Below are positions 52,622 to 63,266 of a stretch of 64,000 nt of DNA, piece by piece. The stretch spans positions 42,473,558 through 42,537,557 of the forward strand of contig CM049310.1 in assembly GCA_026874595.1 (NCBI GenBank), in the 5' to 3' direction. The stretch is from Sipunculus nudus. Its lineage: Eukaryota > Annelida > Sipuncula > Golfingiida > Sipunculidae. The notes beneath the pieces were generated by a model. The model ran no database searches and had not been told where the DNA came from. It saw only the letters and a list, made by a program, of their open reading frames with translations. The translations under genes were made by a program, and so were the position numbers. Within the stretch, counting starts at the first letter, position 1. Every line of letters begins with the position of its first letter.

Positions 52622-53088
52622 CACGGGCCCTTCTAATGAATGTTGTTACATGAAATCGGGTCGGACTATGCGATACTGGCTGTACGTATGGCTACAGGTA
52701 CGTTGTACGATGTGTTACTCGGTGTACACACACACGCACAAATGTGTATATCGAAAATATATCCCCATACAAATACTGTTTACAGCTCCATTGGGTACCA
52801 GTGACATTCAGACACTGAAAACACACACACACATATTCGAACACACACATACGACACAAGACGAAAGGTAATGAAGACAGACAAATAAAATCAGGTTTGT
52901 TACCATTATACATAAGGTTTATTGTCAAAAGCCGTACATGTCTATGAAGCAGTTATGTGTGTATATATATATATATGAATCATACATACATGTTTTTACA
53001 AATGAAAAAGTGTACAGGTCTAATCATATTACTAGTTGCTAAAACACCAACGTCATCAAAGTTCTCAATCAGAATGCATCTGTATCGT
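52622..53088. other. non-coding spacer with CA repeats
   Basis: CACACACA-type runs lie near 52722-52860, with an AATAAA and short TATATA runs. No gene. Confidence 0.5.
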
Positions 53089-53742
53089 TTACATATAGCA
53101 ATCTATGACATCCTCCAGGGGGCAACGGCACCTGACACATGTTTTATCGTCCTTCGCTATAATATGCCACGCGCATTGGAAACAGCAGACGAAGTGACCG
53201 CATGGAACAAACACCGTCTTCCTTTTATTCTCCATGCACACTATACAACAACTGAGCTCTGACCCGGATTCGTCACGAACGTCCTGTCCTCGTTTTTTAT
53301 TGAGCATGTCCCGTGTGATCTGCCACCGTCCGACACGAGATATGTTCTGCGCTTGGGAGAGATGACCCTTCAGCCGGTGCACGGTATCGTTGATACGCGA
53401 AGCTGCCTCATGATTCAGAGAGGAGAGAAGAACCGTGCGCGCCTCGCACTGACCATGAGAGCCAAGCAAGTTGATAAACGCGAGGAGATGCCGTAGACCC
53501 CGCCTTTTGAGGACGGACAGCAATTCATCGTTCTTCTGTGAATTGGTCGGCCTTGCCTGTATGCTTTCCACATGCTCTTGAAGCAAAATGTTGTTTTGCA
53601 GCAGGGCGACCAGAAGCTTCTCGTTTGGGTCCAGCGTGTTCTGTAAATGGATTGCAGCAGAATTGATCACGTCTGCGACAGGAACCGACGGATGGTTTGA
53701 CATGTAAGCACTTACATCCAATTGACATTCCTTGTCAGTCAT
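53089..53742 (-). CDS. CARD-RING protein
   Basis: 217 aa from MTDKECQLD (upstream codons to 53769 lack a better start). Residues 3-100 form a CARD-like helix set (LQNTLDPNEKLLVALLQNN, VESIQARP, ELLSVLKRRGLRHLLAFINL, LLSSLNHEAA). A short linker leads to a C-terminal IAP-type RING: CIVCMENKRKTVFVPCGHF, CCFQC, CVRC, ending ten residues after the last Cys. Homologous to each half of the 387-aa gene at 56800. IAP-type RINGs ubiquitinate the proteins their partner domain binds; here the CARD would pick the target. Confidence 0.85.
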   Translation of the reverse strand: MTDKECQLDVSAYMSNHPSVPVADVINSAAIHLQNTLDPNEKLLVALLQNNILLQEHVESIQARPTNSQKNDELLSVLKRRGLRHLLAFINLLGSHGQCEARTVLLSSLNHEAASRINDTVHRLKGHLSQAQNISRVGRWQITRDMLNKKRGQDVRDESGSELSCCIVCMENKRKTVFVPCGHFVCCFQCAWHIIAKDDKTCVRCRCPLEDVIDCYM

Positions 53743-54076
53743 GTTTGTGTTGCAGGCGATCCGGAACACGGTTAGCTCACATCAAATGCGTCGGGTGAAA
53801 TAAGCCAGGAGACGCGCACAGGCGCCTCTTATACGTGCAAGTGAACGGAAGGTAGGTACAATCCTTTTTGATTTTTTTTGGTGCTGCATGCGTAGTCCTA
53901 GGTAACGATTTGTGTTATGGCGTATCACGTGATTCACGCAGGTTTGTGATATAATACTGAGTCACTGTACACACAATAAATATACGTGTTTTCCTTGCGC
54001 ATGATATCGATGGTCGTTATCATGTATAGGCAGATGTAGACACAATCCTACGCCTTTCTTTACCCGTCTGTTTGCA

Positions 54077-54487
54077 CTAACGATGGCTGTAATATGTACG
54101 TGTGCAAAGAGCTCCACTTGACGACATTCTTGCTGCAATTTCACGCGTACATGCTTCAAAATTAAGAGCGCTCACTAGCTTGGAGTGCGCCACATTATTA
54201 TCAAATATTTGCAACAAGTTGATAAATGTTACCAGTCTCTGAACGTCCCAATGCTCGAGTATACACAGCAGCTCCCCGTTCCTCTCGATAGACGTCTCCT
54301 TCGCTTTGATACGATCCGCTTGAACAGAGTCGATTAGGCCTCTGTTGACCATGACGTCATACAGCAACACGTCGACATCAAGAGAGGTAACCAACTGAGG
54401 ACGTATGTCACCGATAATGCTTCCGCCCGTGATCGGGGGTTGTATAGACAAGTAATATTCCATTTTCTCCAAATTTCTGCTGTACAT
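54077..54487 (-). CDS. CARD-only protein 1
   Basis: 136 aa from MYSRNLEKM, aligning with the start of copy 2; a TATAAAT box in the repeated upstream flank (near 54545) suits this. One CARD-like domain: EYYLSIQPPITGGSIIG, YDVMVNRGLIDSVQADRIKA, LLCILEHWDVQRLVTFINLL, LVSALNFEA. No RING. Copies 1 and 2 are almost identical at DNA level including the promoter flank, so the duplication is recent. It ends in an unrelated short tail. Confidence 0.75.
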   Translation of the reverse strand: MYSRNLEKMEYYLSIQPPITGGSIIGDIRPQLVTSLDVDVLLYDVMVNRGLIDSVQADRIKAKETSIERNGELLCILEHWDVQRLVTFINLLQIFDNNVAHSKLVSALNFEACTREIAARMSSSGALCTRTYYSHR

Positions 54488-54619
54488 GATGTATCCGTAA
54501 GGAGTTCTGTTCAGTACGGTGGTTGGCAATGAAATGATGCATTTATACAGCAACTGTCTATTTATATGTGTGCCCCTCCCCATATCCACACATCCACATC
54601 CTTGACCCATCTGTTTGCA

Positions 54620-55006
54620 CTAACGATGGCAGCATAATGGACATGTGCAAAAGGCTCTTTTGCGCCTATCTGCTTCCAAATTAAGAGCGTACACTAGTCT
54701 GGAGTGCGCCACCTTATTATCAAATATTTTCAACAAACTGATAAATTTTACCAGTCTCTTCACGTCCCAATGCTCGAGTACACACAGCAGCTCCCCGTTC
54801 CTCTCGATAGACGTCTCCTTCGCTTTGATACGATCCGCTTGAACAGAGTTGATTAGGCCTCTGTTGACCATGACGTCATACAGCAACACGTCGACATAAA
54901 GAGAGGTAACCAACTGAGGACGTATGTCACCGATAATGCTTCCGCCCGTGATCGGGGGTTGTATAGACAAGTAATATTCCATTGGCTTTAAATGTCCGCT
55001 GTACAT
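54620..55006 (-). CDS. CARD-only protein 2
   Basis: 128 aa from MYSGHLKPM. A single CARD almost identical to copy 1, differing mainly after the last helix (tail CTCPLCCHR). The upstream flank GTATCCGTAAACGAG, GTTCAGTACGGTGGTTGGCA, with TATAAATG about 60 bases before the ATG, is shared with copies 1 and 3, so each copy has its own promoter, unlike the leader-spliced blocks. A CARD-only chain could cap CARD filaments. Confidence 0.75.
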   Translation of the reverse strand: MYSGHLKPMEYYLSIQPPITGGSIIGDIRPQLVTSLYVDVLLYDVMVNRGLINSVQADRIKAKETSIERNGELLCVLEHWDVKRLVKFISLLKIFDNKVAHSRLVYALNLEADRRKRAFCTCPLCCHR

Positions 55007-55177
55007 GATGTATCCGTAAACGAGTCCTGTTCAGTACGGTGGTTGGCAACGAAATGATGCATTTATACAGCAACTGTCTATTTATATGTGTGCCCCTCCC
55101 CATATCCAGATCCTTGACCCGTCTGTTTGCACTAACTATGGCTGCAATATTGTACGAGTGCCAAGGACTCCATTTTA

Positions 55178-55546
55178 CTAGTTCTTTGATGCAAGGTTGC
55201 GCGTACATGCTTCACAGTTAAGAGCGGCCAGTAGCAGAAAGTGCGCCACCCTATTACCAAACATGTTCAACAAGCTGATAAATATTACCAGTTTCTCAAC
55301 GTCCCAATGCTCGAGTATACACAGCAGCTCCTCGTTCCTCTCGACAGACGTCTCCTTCGCTTTGAGACGACCCGCTTGGTCAGAGTCGATAAGGCTTTTG
55401 TAGAGCATGGTGTCAACCAACAGCACGTGGACATCAAGAGTTGCAACCAACCGGCCACGTAGTGTACCGATAATGCTTTCGCCCGTGATCGGAGGTTGTA
55501 TTGACAAGTAATATTCAGGTGGCTGCATCACATCTTGGAAGTACAT
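55178..55546 (-). CDS. CARD-only protein 3
   Basis: 122 aa from MYFQDVMQP. The same CARD, more diverged (YYLSIQPPITGESIIGTLRG, LVDTMLYKSLIDSDQAGRL, LLCILEHWDVEKLVIFISLL). Its promoter flank matches copy 2 almost exactly, showing that promoter and gene were copied together. No RING, short tail. Confidence 0.75.
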   Translation of the reverse strand: MYFQDVMQPPEYYLSIQPPITGESIIGTLRGRLVATLDVHVLLVDTMLYKSLIDSDQAGRLKAKETSVERNEELLCILEHWDVEKLVIFISLLNMFGNRVAHFLLLAALNCEACTRNLASKN

Positions 55547-55725
55547 GATGTATCCGTAAACGAGTCCTGTTCAGTACGGTGGTTGGCAACGAAATGATGC
55601 ATTTATACAGCAACCGCTTATTTACATGTGTGCCCATAGCCCCCGCATCCTACACTAAAAAAGCATAAAAAACGTTTTTGACAATCTATACTGCAAGATA
55701 CGATGACATGCGCCAACTGGCATTC

Positions 55726-56172
55726 TTATCCTTTTTTCGAACCGCCCGTTTGCACAGACGACGGCTGTAAAATGGTATGTGTACCGATGACGCCAGTCGG
55801 GGAGAAGCTACATCCGTCAGCAAAGCGCTTCCATGCTGCTCGATTCAGACATTTCACGAGCACGACGTGCGGCCCGGACCGGTTGCAGGTTTTGAGCAAC
55901 TCGATAAACGTGACAACTTGTTCAAGCCCCAACTCCATGATGATAAACAGCAGCATCTTGTTCTGATCGATGACGGTATCTTCCCCGGTGATACGTGCGG
56001 CTTCGTCCTGACTTATAAGACCTTTCTGGAGCAGAGTGTCAATCAGCCAAGGATCGACGTCCAGGCTGGTCACCAACGTGCGCCACTGTGGCCGGAGGAT
56101 GCTCGCGCTCGAAATCTCAGGTCTGACAGACAAGTAAAAATTCAATGGCTGCAACGTATCGACCCGGCCCAT
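55726..56172 (-). CDS. CARD-only protein 4
   Basis: 148 aa from MGRVDTLQP, where the CARD begins (NFYLSVRPEISSASILR, LIDTLLQKGLISQDEAARI, LLFIIMELGLEQVVTFIELL, LVKCLNRAA); the frame continues upstream to 56334 without support. More diverged than copies 1-3 and nearer to the CARDs of the 387-aa RING gene (FYLSVRP versus VYLSVRP). It may be the ancestor type of the cluster with the RING lost, or the reverse. Confidence 0.75.
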   Translation of the reverse strand: MGRVDTLQPLNFYLSVRPEISSASILRPQWRTLVTSLDVDPWLIDTLLQKGLISQDEAARITGEDTVIDQNKMLLFIIMELGLEQVVTFIELLKTCNRSGPHVVLVKCLNRAAWKRFADGCSFSPTGVIGTHTILQPSSVQTGGSKKG

Positions 56173-56799
56173 GGTGTATCGGTTAAACACTCCCGTGCAG
56201 TACGGCGGTCGGCGATGAAATGACGGATGGATACAGTGACCGGTACTTTTGTAACCACGCCACAAGCAATGACATATAAAAGGACATATAAAATGAAACA
56301 GAACGGGATTCGACACACACGTTTGAAGTACCAAATCATTACCCCCATGGAGTTACGCCACATGATAGTCGGGAGGTCGGAGGCTGATTGCATCACACAG
56401 AACAGAACATCATACAGAACGCAGTACGAATATACAAACATCACAACGACACACTGACACACACGCACCTAACCGGGAGAGCGTTCAGAACAGGTTCCCC
56501 ACATCCGTCATACAGTACACGTTGTACAGAAGAACACGTTTAAATATATACACTACATTTTATTCATTTGTTATTCATTTATACAATACCAAAGGTGCGA
56601 TTACGAAACACAAATGCGCAAAGTAAGATATATACACAAGTTTGAATCATCAATAAAGAACGTGTCAACGTATGTATGTTATAGAGAGTATCAATACAAA
56701 ATCAGTTCACTTATCGTATATACAGGCACTTACGCGTTTCACTGTGTGAGCTGGGGCAGGGGAAGCAAAAAGAGTTCCTTATGGTACGTCCTGTTAGGT

Positions 56800-57963
56800 T
56801 CACATGAAACAGGGTTTGATATCTTCTACCCGGTTTCTGCATGTTATACATGTCATATCCTCGTTCTCGCTGCACCTCAACGCACATGTGAAACAGCACC
56901 TTATGTGACCGCAGGGCAGAAATATCGTCTTCCGTTTGTTGTCCATACACACTACACAGACTTGTTCATTGGGATCATCTGGAGTCACCGGTACGTCGTT
57001 TTTCTTTTTCGCACATAGCATGTCGCGCATGCGCCGCCACCGTTGACCAGAAGAAACCTGCCCATCCGCCCCGCTTAACGTTCCATTGAAAGGCTCGGCC
57101 TCGTGACGGGTCGGTTGCTCGACCGTGTTCGTTGTTAGCGATCGTCCGACACGGCCAGCCTGCTGCGGGAAAGCGTGTGCGTTCAATGATTTCACCAGGA
57201 TATCTCGCGGAACGGGCTGATCATACACCTTCAGCAACCCAATAAACCTGACGAAGTTAGGGAGACCCCGCTGAGCGAGGATGTCTAACAAGGCTGTGCT
57301 TTTCGCACAGCTGTGACGCTGGCGGAGTATGGTTTCGGCATTGAACCTGCTGATGATGCCTTCCTCGACCATCGCCTCCTGCAGCAGCGGGTCAACGTCC
57401 AGGCAATTAGCCAGCGCAACCCGGTCTGAATTGATAACACTGCGTATCGAAATAGCGGGACTGACAGACATGTAAACGTCGAGTGGATGCAACCAATCTG
57501 GCTGACGCGAAGAAACATGTCCACCCGCGCTGCCGCATTTTACAGTGTGGGGGTCGGCCTGACTGCTTGACGGTCTCCCGGCTGTGTTCCCAGTAAGCGT
57601 ACCTCCGCCAGGGACACCCTGCTTCCCGAAAGCGCATGCGTTGAGTGATTCCACCAGGATATCCCGGGGCACGGGTTGATCATACTCCTCCAGCAAACCG
57701 ATAAACCCGATGAAGTTTCGAAGACCGCGCTTCAGGAGGATGGCTATCAACTCGCTGGCTTTCCCACTCATAACAGGGCTGTTGTCTACAAGTTCAGCTT
57801 GGCCCTTGCATATGATGCCTTCCTGGACCATGGCGTTCTGTAGCACAGTGTTGACGTCCAAGTACATCAACAGCTTGATACGGTTTCCTTTGATCACATT
57901 TGATATATTTATAGCGGGACGGACAGACAAGTAAACATCGACTGGATGTAGTGTACGTGACAT
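56800..57963 (-). CDS. CARD-CARD-RING protein
   Basis: 387 aa from MSRTLHPVDV (the longer frame to 57996 starts with GTG). Two CARDs near residues 5-98 (DVYLSVRPAINISNVIK ... LVESLNACAF) and 150-245 (DVYMSVSPAISIRSVIN ... LVKSLNAHAF) are duplicates of each other. A C-terminal RING ([28 protein letters not shown]) matches that of the gene at 53089. The linkers are Gly/Ser/Thr-rich. No BIR. The domain set looks like an IAP with its BIRs replaced by a CARD pair. An upstream CTACATAAAG is a weak TATA. Confidence 0.85.
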   Translation of the reverse strand: MSRTLHPVDVYLSVRPAINISNVIKGNRIKLLMYLDVNTVLQNAMVQEGIICKGQAELVDNSPVMSGKASELIAILLKRGLRNFIGFIGLLEEYDQPVPRDILVESLNACAFGKQGVPGGGTLTGNTAGRPSSSQADPHTVKCGSAGGHVSSRQPDWLHPLDVYMSVSPAISIRSVINSDRVALANCLDVDPLLQEAMVEEGIISRFNAETILRQRHSCAKSTALLDILAQRGLPNFVRFIGLLKVYDQPVPRDILVKSLNAHAFPQQAGRVGRSLTTNTVEQPTRHEAEPFNGTLSGADGQVSSGQRWRRMRDMLCAKKKNDVPVTPDDPNEQVCVVCMDNKRKTIFLPCGHIRCCFTCALRCSENEDMTCITCRNRVEDIKPCFM

Positions 57964-57996
57964 CTCAACACTTTCACATTTGGGTAGAGCTAACAC

Positions 57997-58408
57997 CGAA
58001 CAGAACTGCTGCTGGTACTGGTCTGCTGTAAGCCCACAAAGTTCTGCTTTATGTAGCTGCCAGACAAGTCATCTGATCTTCAGGAGTTCACTGTGGGCAT
58101 GTCGAATATATGTATATATACATGGGAGGGGCGTGTTTCAGACGTAGGTCCATCACTCACGGAATTGACGTTCAAATGATGTCCTTGAACAAACACGTGC
58201 ATCCCTATTATCGTATTGCGTAAAAAGCAGGCCACATAATAGCTTGTTTTAGACTGTCTGATCATCCATTTACGTTTGGTACGTTTAGTAAACCAGTATT
58301 AATCATGACCATATGTACAGAAAAAACAACCAAGACAAAAATGACAAACTTATCGCTGATACATAACAGCTACGATGTTAACCTCACGTGCCACCTGAAC
58401 TCCAGTCT
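57997..58408. other. spacer, no gene seen
   Basis: It contains CATTTACGTTTGGTACGT near 58268, repeated at 58995; see the repeat entry. Confidence 0.5.
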
Positions 58409-59043
58409 TTACTCCGTCTGTGCCGCATCATTGCCTCTAGACACCGGTTCAGTCGACAGATACGTTTCCTCAGTGGACTCACTGGTTGCGTCGCACTCAC
58501 TGCAATCGAGACATCTGAAACATGTTTCACAGTACGGCCGATTTTTCAGGTAGAGGCCGTGTCTCATATCTGCAGGTAAACGCCGGTATAAATCCTTCAT
58601 TGAATCATTCAGATATTTTAGTTCATCATACACATCCTTGCACCGAGTCGGGTCAAACATAAAACCCCAACATCCGTACAGCATCATGTCCACCGTGTTG
58701 AAAAGTTCAATGAATTCCGCACGGTAAGATATTTCCGACCCGTTCGAGGTGGCCATTACTCTTTATTCTTCTCTTCTGTCTTGGGATACTGGTCCAGTTT
58801 AAAGGAACGATATATATGGGGCACCGATGGGGATGGGGCACCGATGTAAAGAAGGACTGTTCTACAGCGGCTTGACCACCTCAAGTGCGCGCGTGTCTGA
58901 CGAACGAAACTGTGTCATTGAAACGTGACTTGTATCACTGAAATTGTAAAGCGCAATTAAAGGTCATATAAAACAGCATGTTTACACTGACGACCCATTT
59001 ACGTTTGGTACGTCTGGTAAACAAGTATGATTCATAACCACAT
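58264..59043. repeat. about 50-bp direct repeat around small Cys-rich gene
   Basis: CCATTTACGTTTGGTACGT followed by AAAC.AGTAT...TCATAACCA-like text occurs at 58264-58312 and 58991-59040, flanking the gene at 58409. Confidence 0.7.
58409..58756 (-). CDS. small Cys-rich protein
   Basis: 115 aa. A helical first 70 residues with an aromatic start region (YRAEFIELFNTVDMMLYGCW) is followed by YCETCFRCLDCSEC, i.e. four Cys pairs close together, which could bind zinc but do not fit a RING. An acidic Ser/Thr tail ends it. ATGGCC has a good Kozak context. A CATATATATCG box lies about 55 bases upstream. No known family. Confidence 0.65.
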   Translation of the reverse strand: MATSNGSEISYRAEFIELFNTVDMMLYGCWGFMFDPTRCKDVYDELKYLNDSMKDLYRRLPADMRHGLYLKNRPYCETCFRCLDCSECDATSESTEETYLSTEPVSRGNDAAQTE

Positions 59044-59149
59044 TATTACAGCAAAATATAGACGGCCTTGACGCTGGTGCTTAGCTGATACATAAAAACC
59101 AGGATGTTATCGCGTTCATGCTGCTGTGACTAACCGCTCAGGACATTGA

Positions 59150-59565
59150 CCGAATGCTTGCGGTCTGGTTTTTCCGATGTTTGCGCAGTTGTTTTGACAC
59201 ATTTGTCCTTGAGTCACAGTCTGGGCGACATGTCTTATCTCCTGTAAAAAGTTGTTTGCGCAGACGTACATTGACACGGTATGACGTGATTTCTCTAGAA
59301 AAGGAAGTGAAAACAAAACTTGCACCGGGTGCACTGCTGATTCGTACATCTGATTCGTGGAAACTATATATAAAAAATTGTTATTCCCATGTTTTGGCCG
59401 TGACTCATTTACCGACAGGACGTTGAACCGGATGTTTTCGTGTGGGTTTTCCATAGCTTTTAACGATTTTGTTTTGACACGTTTGTCCTTGAGTGAAAGT
59501 ATCGCGGTTATCAGATATATGTAAAAAGTTGTTTTGTTCATGTTGGAATTTCCACAGTATTACGT
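59150..59565. repeat. 140-bp direct duplication upstream of 794-aa gene
   Basis: Two copies (about 59150-59290 and 59425-59565) share TTTTGACAC.TTTGTCCTTGAGT, GTAAAAAGTTGTTT and adjacent text. No coding frame is supported. Confidence 0.7.
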
Positions 59566-59582
59566 AATGTCTGGGTTACTGG

Positions 59583-59596
59583 CTATAAAAGCTCAG
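59583..59596 (+). promoter_or_regulatory. TATA box of 794-aa gene
   Basis: GGCTATAAAAGC about 105 bases before the ATG, with a start region AGCAGTACC about 15-20 bases after it. Confidence 0.7.
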
Positions 59597-59699
59597 CAGT
59601 ACCAAACATTCAGCAGAACCTGCCACGCACTGCTACCAGCCGGTTGAAACTGCTGCTGCTGTTGCTATTCTCTACATTACAAAAGCAGTCTTCAGCGAC

Positions 59700-62084
59700 A
59701 TGGGCTCTCGTTCGAAAACGGCAGATATGTCCGCTCGTTCAACGAAGAGAAACTCGCAACCATTGGCGAACTACAGTGGTGGTGATGTGTTCGCGCCGCT
59801 TCTATCAGGCGTAGAATGCAAAGAGAAAAGCCGGATCTCTACAATGACGGCGCCTCTGATGAACGACAACATACTCACCGTGCGCAGCATTGGACTGACG
59901 GTGAGGAAATGTTCCGACAAGGGTCATCCGGTGAACAGGCGTATCACGCCCGAGTTATTCGACGACTGTTGCGATCTGGCCTGGCTGCGCACGCTCATCT
60001 ATTACGGGGAGCTGTTGGGGGCGAGCCTGGACGACTGGAGCCGGTTGTACATGTTCTTCATATGCGACCTCGCCCTGTGTCAATCGGACAAGTCCCTGCC
60101 CGCGTTTCCATGCTTTATGAAGAACACGGCGGACATGTTCCTGCGTTTCCGATACAATCACTTCCCCTACCTGATGACCGACAACGAGGAGCTGTTTCCG
60201 GATTTCCACCGATCCCAATCCATCTCAAAGCTCTTCGGTTTGGAGTATTTCGTCACGGTGCTCACCACAGAGGAACGGCACCTTTCTCTGGCTGAAAATT
60301 TCCGCCGGACATTGCGTGGAGATGATCACATTTTGAGCGAGGCCGACGCAGACGAAAGCAAGCTTCTGTGCAATGCGATCGGCGAAGCCATCCGCTGCGT
60401 GACAGACAGACTCATCAACAGGGAGCAAAAGGGCAACGATTTGATCCCGCTGCAAGAGGACATCAACCGCGTGGCAAAGGAACTGTGCCGCTCAACAGTT
60501 TTCGCACACGAGCAGGCCTTGCATGACCTGTATGTGCGTGTACATTCTTGCCTCAAGAAAATGGAGAAAGCAGCCAAAAGCCCTCCCACATACGGCCTGT
60601 ACACCGGTAAATCGCGCGAACGGTGTGTCCTGAAAAGCTCGAAGAAAGGGGCGATACCGTTTACGCTGGTGCCGTATGGCCTGCAAGACGATGCGGGTAC
60701 GTTTGATCAGGGAGCAACAACAGCCAGTGTCACGGATGATACCGCCGACCCCGTTTCCTCTGAACCGTCTGCAGCTGTCGATGCCGCCACCCTGAACGTA
60801 CAAGCTGAACAGTGGGTGAAAGAAAATGCCGGTCATACGACAGTTGACGTCCAGGATCAACAGGGGAGTCCCGACGGTGCGACAACAGGAAGAACTCACG
60901 CCGAGCTCGGGAAGCTGAAACGCGGTCCGTGTCACGCTGCTGACGGTCAACCAAGGTTCAGCGCCCCGAGGAAGCGCATACGCATCGATGATACGCCATT
61001 TTCACCCATAGGCGGCGGCGACTGCGCAACGCTGTACCCTCCTATTGACAGCTCGCCACAATCGCCCGGCACAGACGCTGACAGGCCGACCGCACACGGG
61101 GCGACGAATGGCTCAAACCTGATCCTGAATTACGAAGGGAATGCGACACACTCCACGTCACAGGAGGAGGAAACGACCCTCAAAGCGCCTACGGTAAACG
61201 GGCGCCGACCCGCCATACCAGACCCCTACGAAATATCTCTTAATACACCCGCAATGCCGGCCTTGTTGAACATAGATACACAAGACCTGGTATTGCCAGA
61301 CGAGGTGCGTGACGAAGACGAGGATGGAAGTGTCCGTTTGCACCTCAATCAATCGGGCCCGGCGCAAGAGGGAGATGCGGGTAACGCTTTGGAGAATGAG
61401 GTGTCTATCGCCCGCTCAGCAACAAGTCAACGAGACAAAAGCGCGCCACCGTCTGCAGTGGTTGGTGAGCATGAAAGTCCTTATTCTGATATATCAGACG
61501 ACGAAATGGACAATACCGGGTTAACTGTGGGGGGGACACAACAACATATGGGTACACATTACGATCACATGCACAATGCAGGGACGGACTTGGGACACAG
61601 CACTCATTCACCCTTCACCGGACAATTCATGCCGTCTCCCGGCGTGGTCAAAGCCAATGCGCCCGTTTACGCCTGTGCAGGGCAACGGCCGATTGCTGGC
61701 GTCACAGTCAATGCGCACTTGTATGACGGGACGGGACTGCAGCAGCAAGGTACGTCCGTTGCAAGCGACCCAAACCCGATGAACATTCTGTACACCGTCG
61801 CCCAGCAACTGTCAACATGTGACGTGAATACACAGAATTATATATACACTCCAGCTGCACCTATCGTCGCAACGCCAAACAATGCAACTGCGCATAACTA
61901 CGCCTCAAACACGGCCGCCATGGATACGCAGGAACTTTGGAATGTGACGAACACGATGACGGACAAGCTGCACAGGGCCATCAGCAGCTTTCAACAGTCG
62001 ATGGCCATGCTGGAAGACGTCAAACAGAACTTTCAACAGTTGCAGCAACAAGTACTCCTAGTTTTCCCACGGGGATCAGCATAA
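59700..62084 (+). CDS. large nuclear-type protein of unknown family
   Basis: 794 aa, the largest gene here. Residues 60-310 are helical and Cys-containing (DDCCDLAWLRTLIYYGELLG, LYMFFICDLALC), probably the folded domain. Residues 310-720 are disordered, rich in Thr/Ser/Pro/Asp, with a nuclear-signal-like RKRIRIDD and an acidic RDEDEDGSV. The last 70 residues (LHRAISSFQQSMAMLEDVKQ, NFQQLQQQVLLVF) look like a coiled coil. The codon use is GC-richer than the surrounding DNA. No paralogue in this window. A regulatory or structural role is open. Confidence 0.85.
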   Translation: MGSRSKTADMSARSTKRNSQPLANYSGGDVFAPLLSGVECKEKSRISTMTAPLMNDNILTVRSIGLTVRKCSDKGHPVNRRITPELFDDCCDLAWLRTLIYYGELLGASLDDWSRLYMFFICDLALCQSDKSLPAFPCFMKNTADMFLRFRYNHFPYLMTDNEELFPDFHRSQSISKLFGLEYFVTVLTTEERHLSLAENFRRTLRGDDHILSEADADESKLLCNAIGEAIRCVTDRLINREQKGNDLIPLQEDINRVAKELCRSTVFAHEQALHDLYVRVHSCLKKMEKAAKSPPTYGLYTGKSRERCVLKSSKKGAIPFTLVPYGLQDDAGTFDQGATTASVTDDTADPVSSEPSAAVDAATLNVQAEQWVKENAGHTTVDVQDQQGSPDGATTGRTHAELGKLKRGPCHAADGQPRFSAPRKRIRIDDTPFSPIGGGDCATLYPPIDSSPQSPGTDADRPTAHGATNGSNLILNYEGNATHSTSQEEETTLKAPTVNGRRPAIPDPYEISLNTPAMPALLNIDTQDLVLPDEVRDEDEDGSVRLHLNQSGPAQEGDAGNALENEVSIARSATSQRDKSAPPSAVVGEHESPYSDISDDEMDNTGLTVGGTQQHMGTHYDHMHNAGTDLGHSTHSPFTGQFMPSPGVVKANAPVYACAGQRPIAGVTVNAHLYDGTGLQQQGTSVASDPNPMNILYTVAQQLSTCDVNTQNYIYTPAAPIVATPNNATAHNYASNTAAMDTQELWNVTNTMTDKLHRAISSFQQSMAMLEDVKQNFQQLQQQVLLVFPRGSA

Positions 62085-62225
62085 ACTGATACTTTCCACG
62101 TAAAACGTAATGTGGTTCTGTGTCATTGTGACAAAGCGAGCCAACACGAAACTCAAAATGCTTGACTGTTTATTGTGTATGGAGATGTAAATATATGCTA
62201 AAGGTTATGTTTAGAGTTGATTACT

Positions 62226-62655
62226 GTTGATCATGTGAAATGTCAAAATGAAATGTCAAAATGAAATGTCAAAATGAAATGTCAAAATGAAATGTTAAAT
62301 GAAATGTCAAAATGGAATGTCAAAATGAAATGTTAAATGAAATGTCAAAATGGAATGTCAAAATGAAATGTTAACATGATATGTCTAACTGTGTATGTTT
62401 CAAAACAGCGATCACGGATGATATATATATTATTATACGGCTTAACAATATATGCTTGTCTCATACGTCACCCGACGTTATGCTAAAAGATGATTACTGT
62501 TGATAATGTCAAATGTAAATGAAATGTCAAAATGAAATGTCAAAATGAAATGTTAACATGAAATGTCTAACTGTGAATGTTTCAAAACAGCGATAACGGA
62601 TGATATATATATTATTATACGGCTTAACAATAGATACTAGTCTCAAACGTACGGC
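62226..62655. repeat. AAATGTCAAAATG tandem array and its duplicate
   Basis: Repeats of a 13-base unit AAATGTCAAAATG (about ten in 62236-62370, with AAATGTTAAATG variants) are followed by CTAACTGTGTATGTTTC, GCGATCACGGATGATATATA and so on. The whole module recurs in a shorter form at about 62480-62650. Confidence 0.85.
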
Positions 62656-62826
62656 TTGTTGTTTTCTGAAAGGACATTGTATGACAGCGTCTGTATGGTA
62701 TGTGATATAACGTAAAAAACCACTATTGATCAGAGTTTGGGATTGTGGATACTTAATACATAATATTAAATAAATATGGCTTTATATTTTCGGTACGCCC
62801 ATTTTACATGCCATCATTAAAAATGT

Positions 62827-62827
<1 letters not shown>
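62656..62827. other. AT-rich spacer, no gene
   Basis: No supported coding or RNA feature. Confidence 0.5.

Positions 62828-62868
<41 letters not shown>
62828..62868. repeat. AT microsatellite
   Basis: An unbroken run of TA repeats. Confidence 0.9.
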
Positions 62869-62875
<7 letters not shown>

Positions 62876-63266
62876 TGATAGACTCCATGCTATCGAAACA
62901 TATTTCACGATCCACCAAGATGCCAGCATTCAGTCATTCTAAGTCTGACTCAGATATTAAATCTGTTACACATATCTCCTCTGTGGACATGGTTAAAATA
63001 GTTCCGGTAACATACGATAGGGGGCGCTGCCTCATACAGCACTGGTCAACACAACAAAATAGCCCTTTGCCGGACAACGGTCTACATGACATTTACGAAA
63101 TACCTGCTAAAATTTTAGGAAAAATATGCCTCAAACATTCCACGAGTAACACACACACCAAAGATTAAATGTGTCCACAACCCTACTATATAAGCAGGCC
63201 GGCTCTATAATACTATCAGTTGAGAGCGCTCTATGGGCGCTTTTTGGTCCCAGACGGCTCCCCTGT

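Noticed and set aside
46202-57018. Long opposite-strand frames across the IAP and CARD genes
   Set aside because: They are shadows of well-supported genes with conserved domains on the other strand.
13037-57996. Upstream-extended starts using GTG or TTG (13037, 31467, 36076, 49961, 57996)
   Set aside because: Eukaryotic-type genes start at ATG; nearby ATGs agree with paralogue alignment, TATA distance or acceptor position.
62875-63168. 97-aa frame after the AT run
   Set aside because: No motif, start buried in a microsatellite edge, and a GGGGGCGCTGC segment that looks like repeat DNA.
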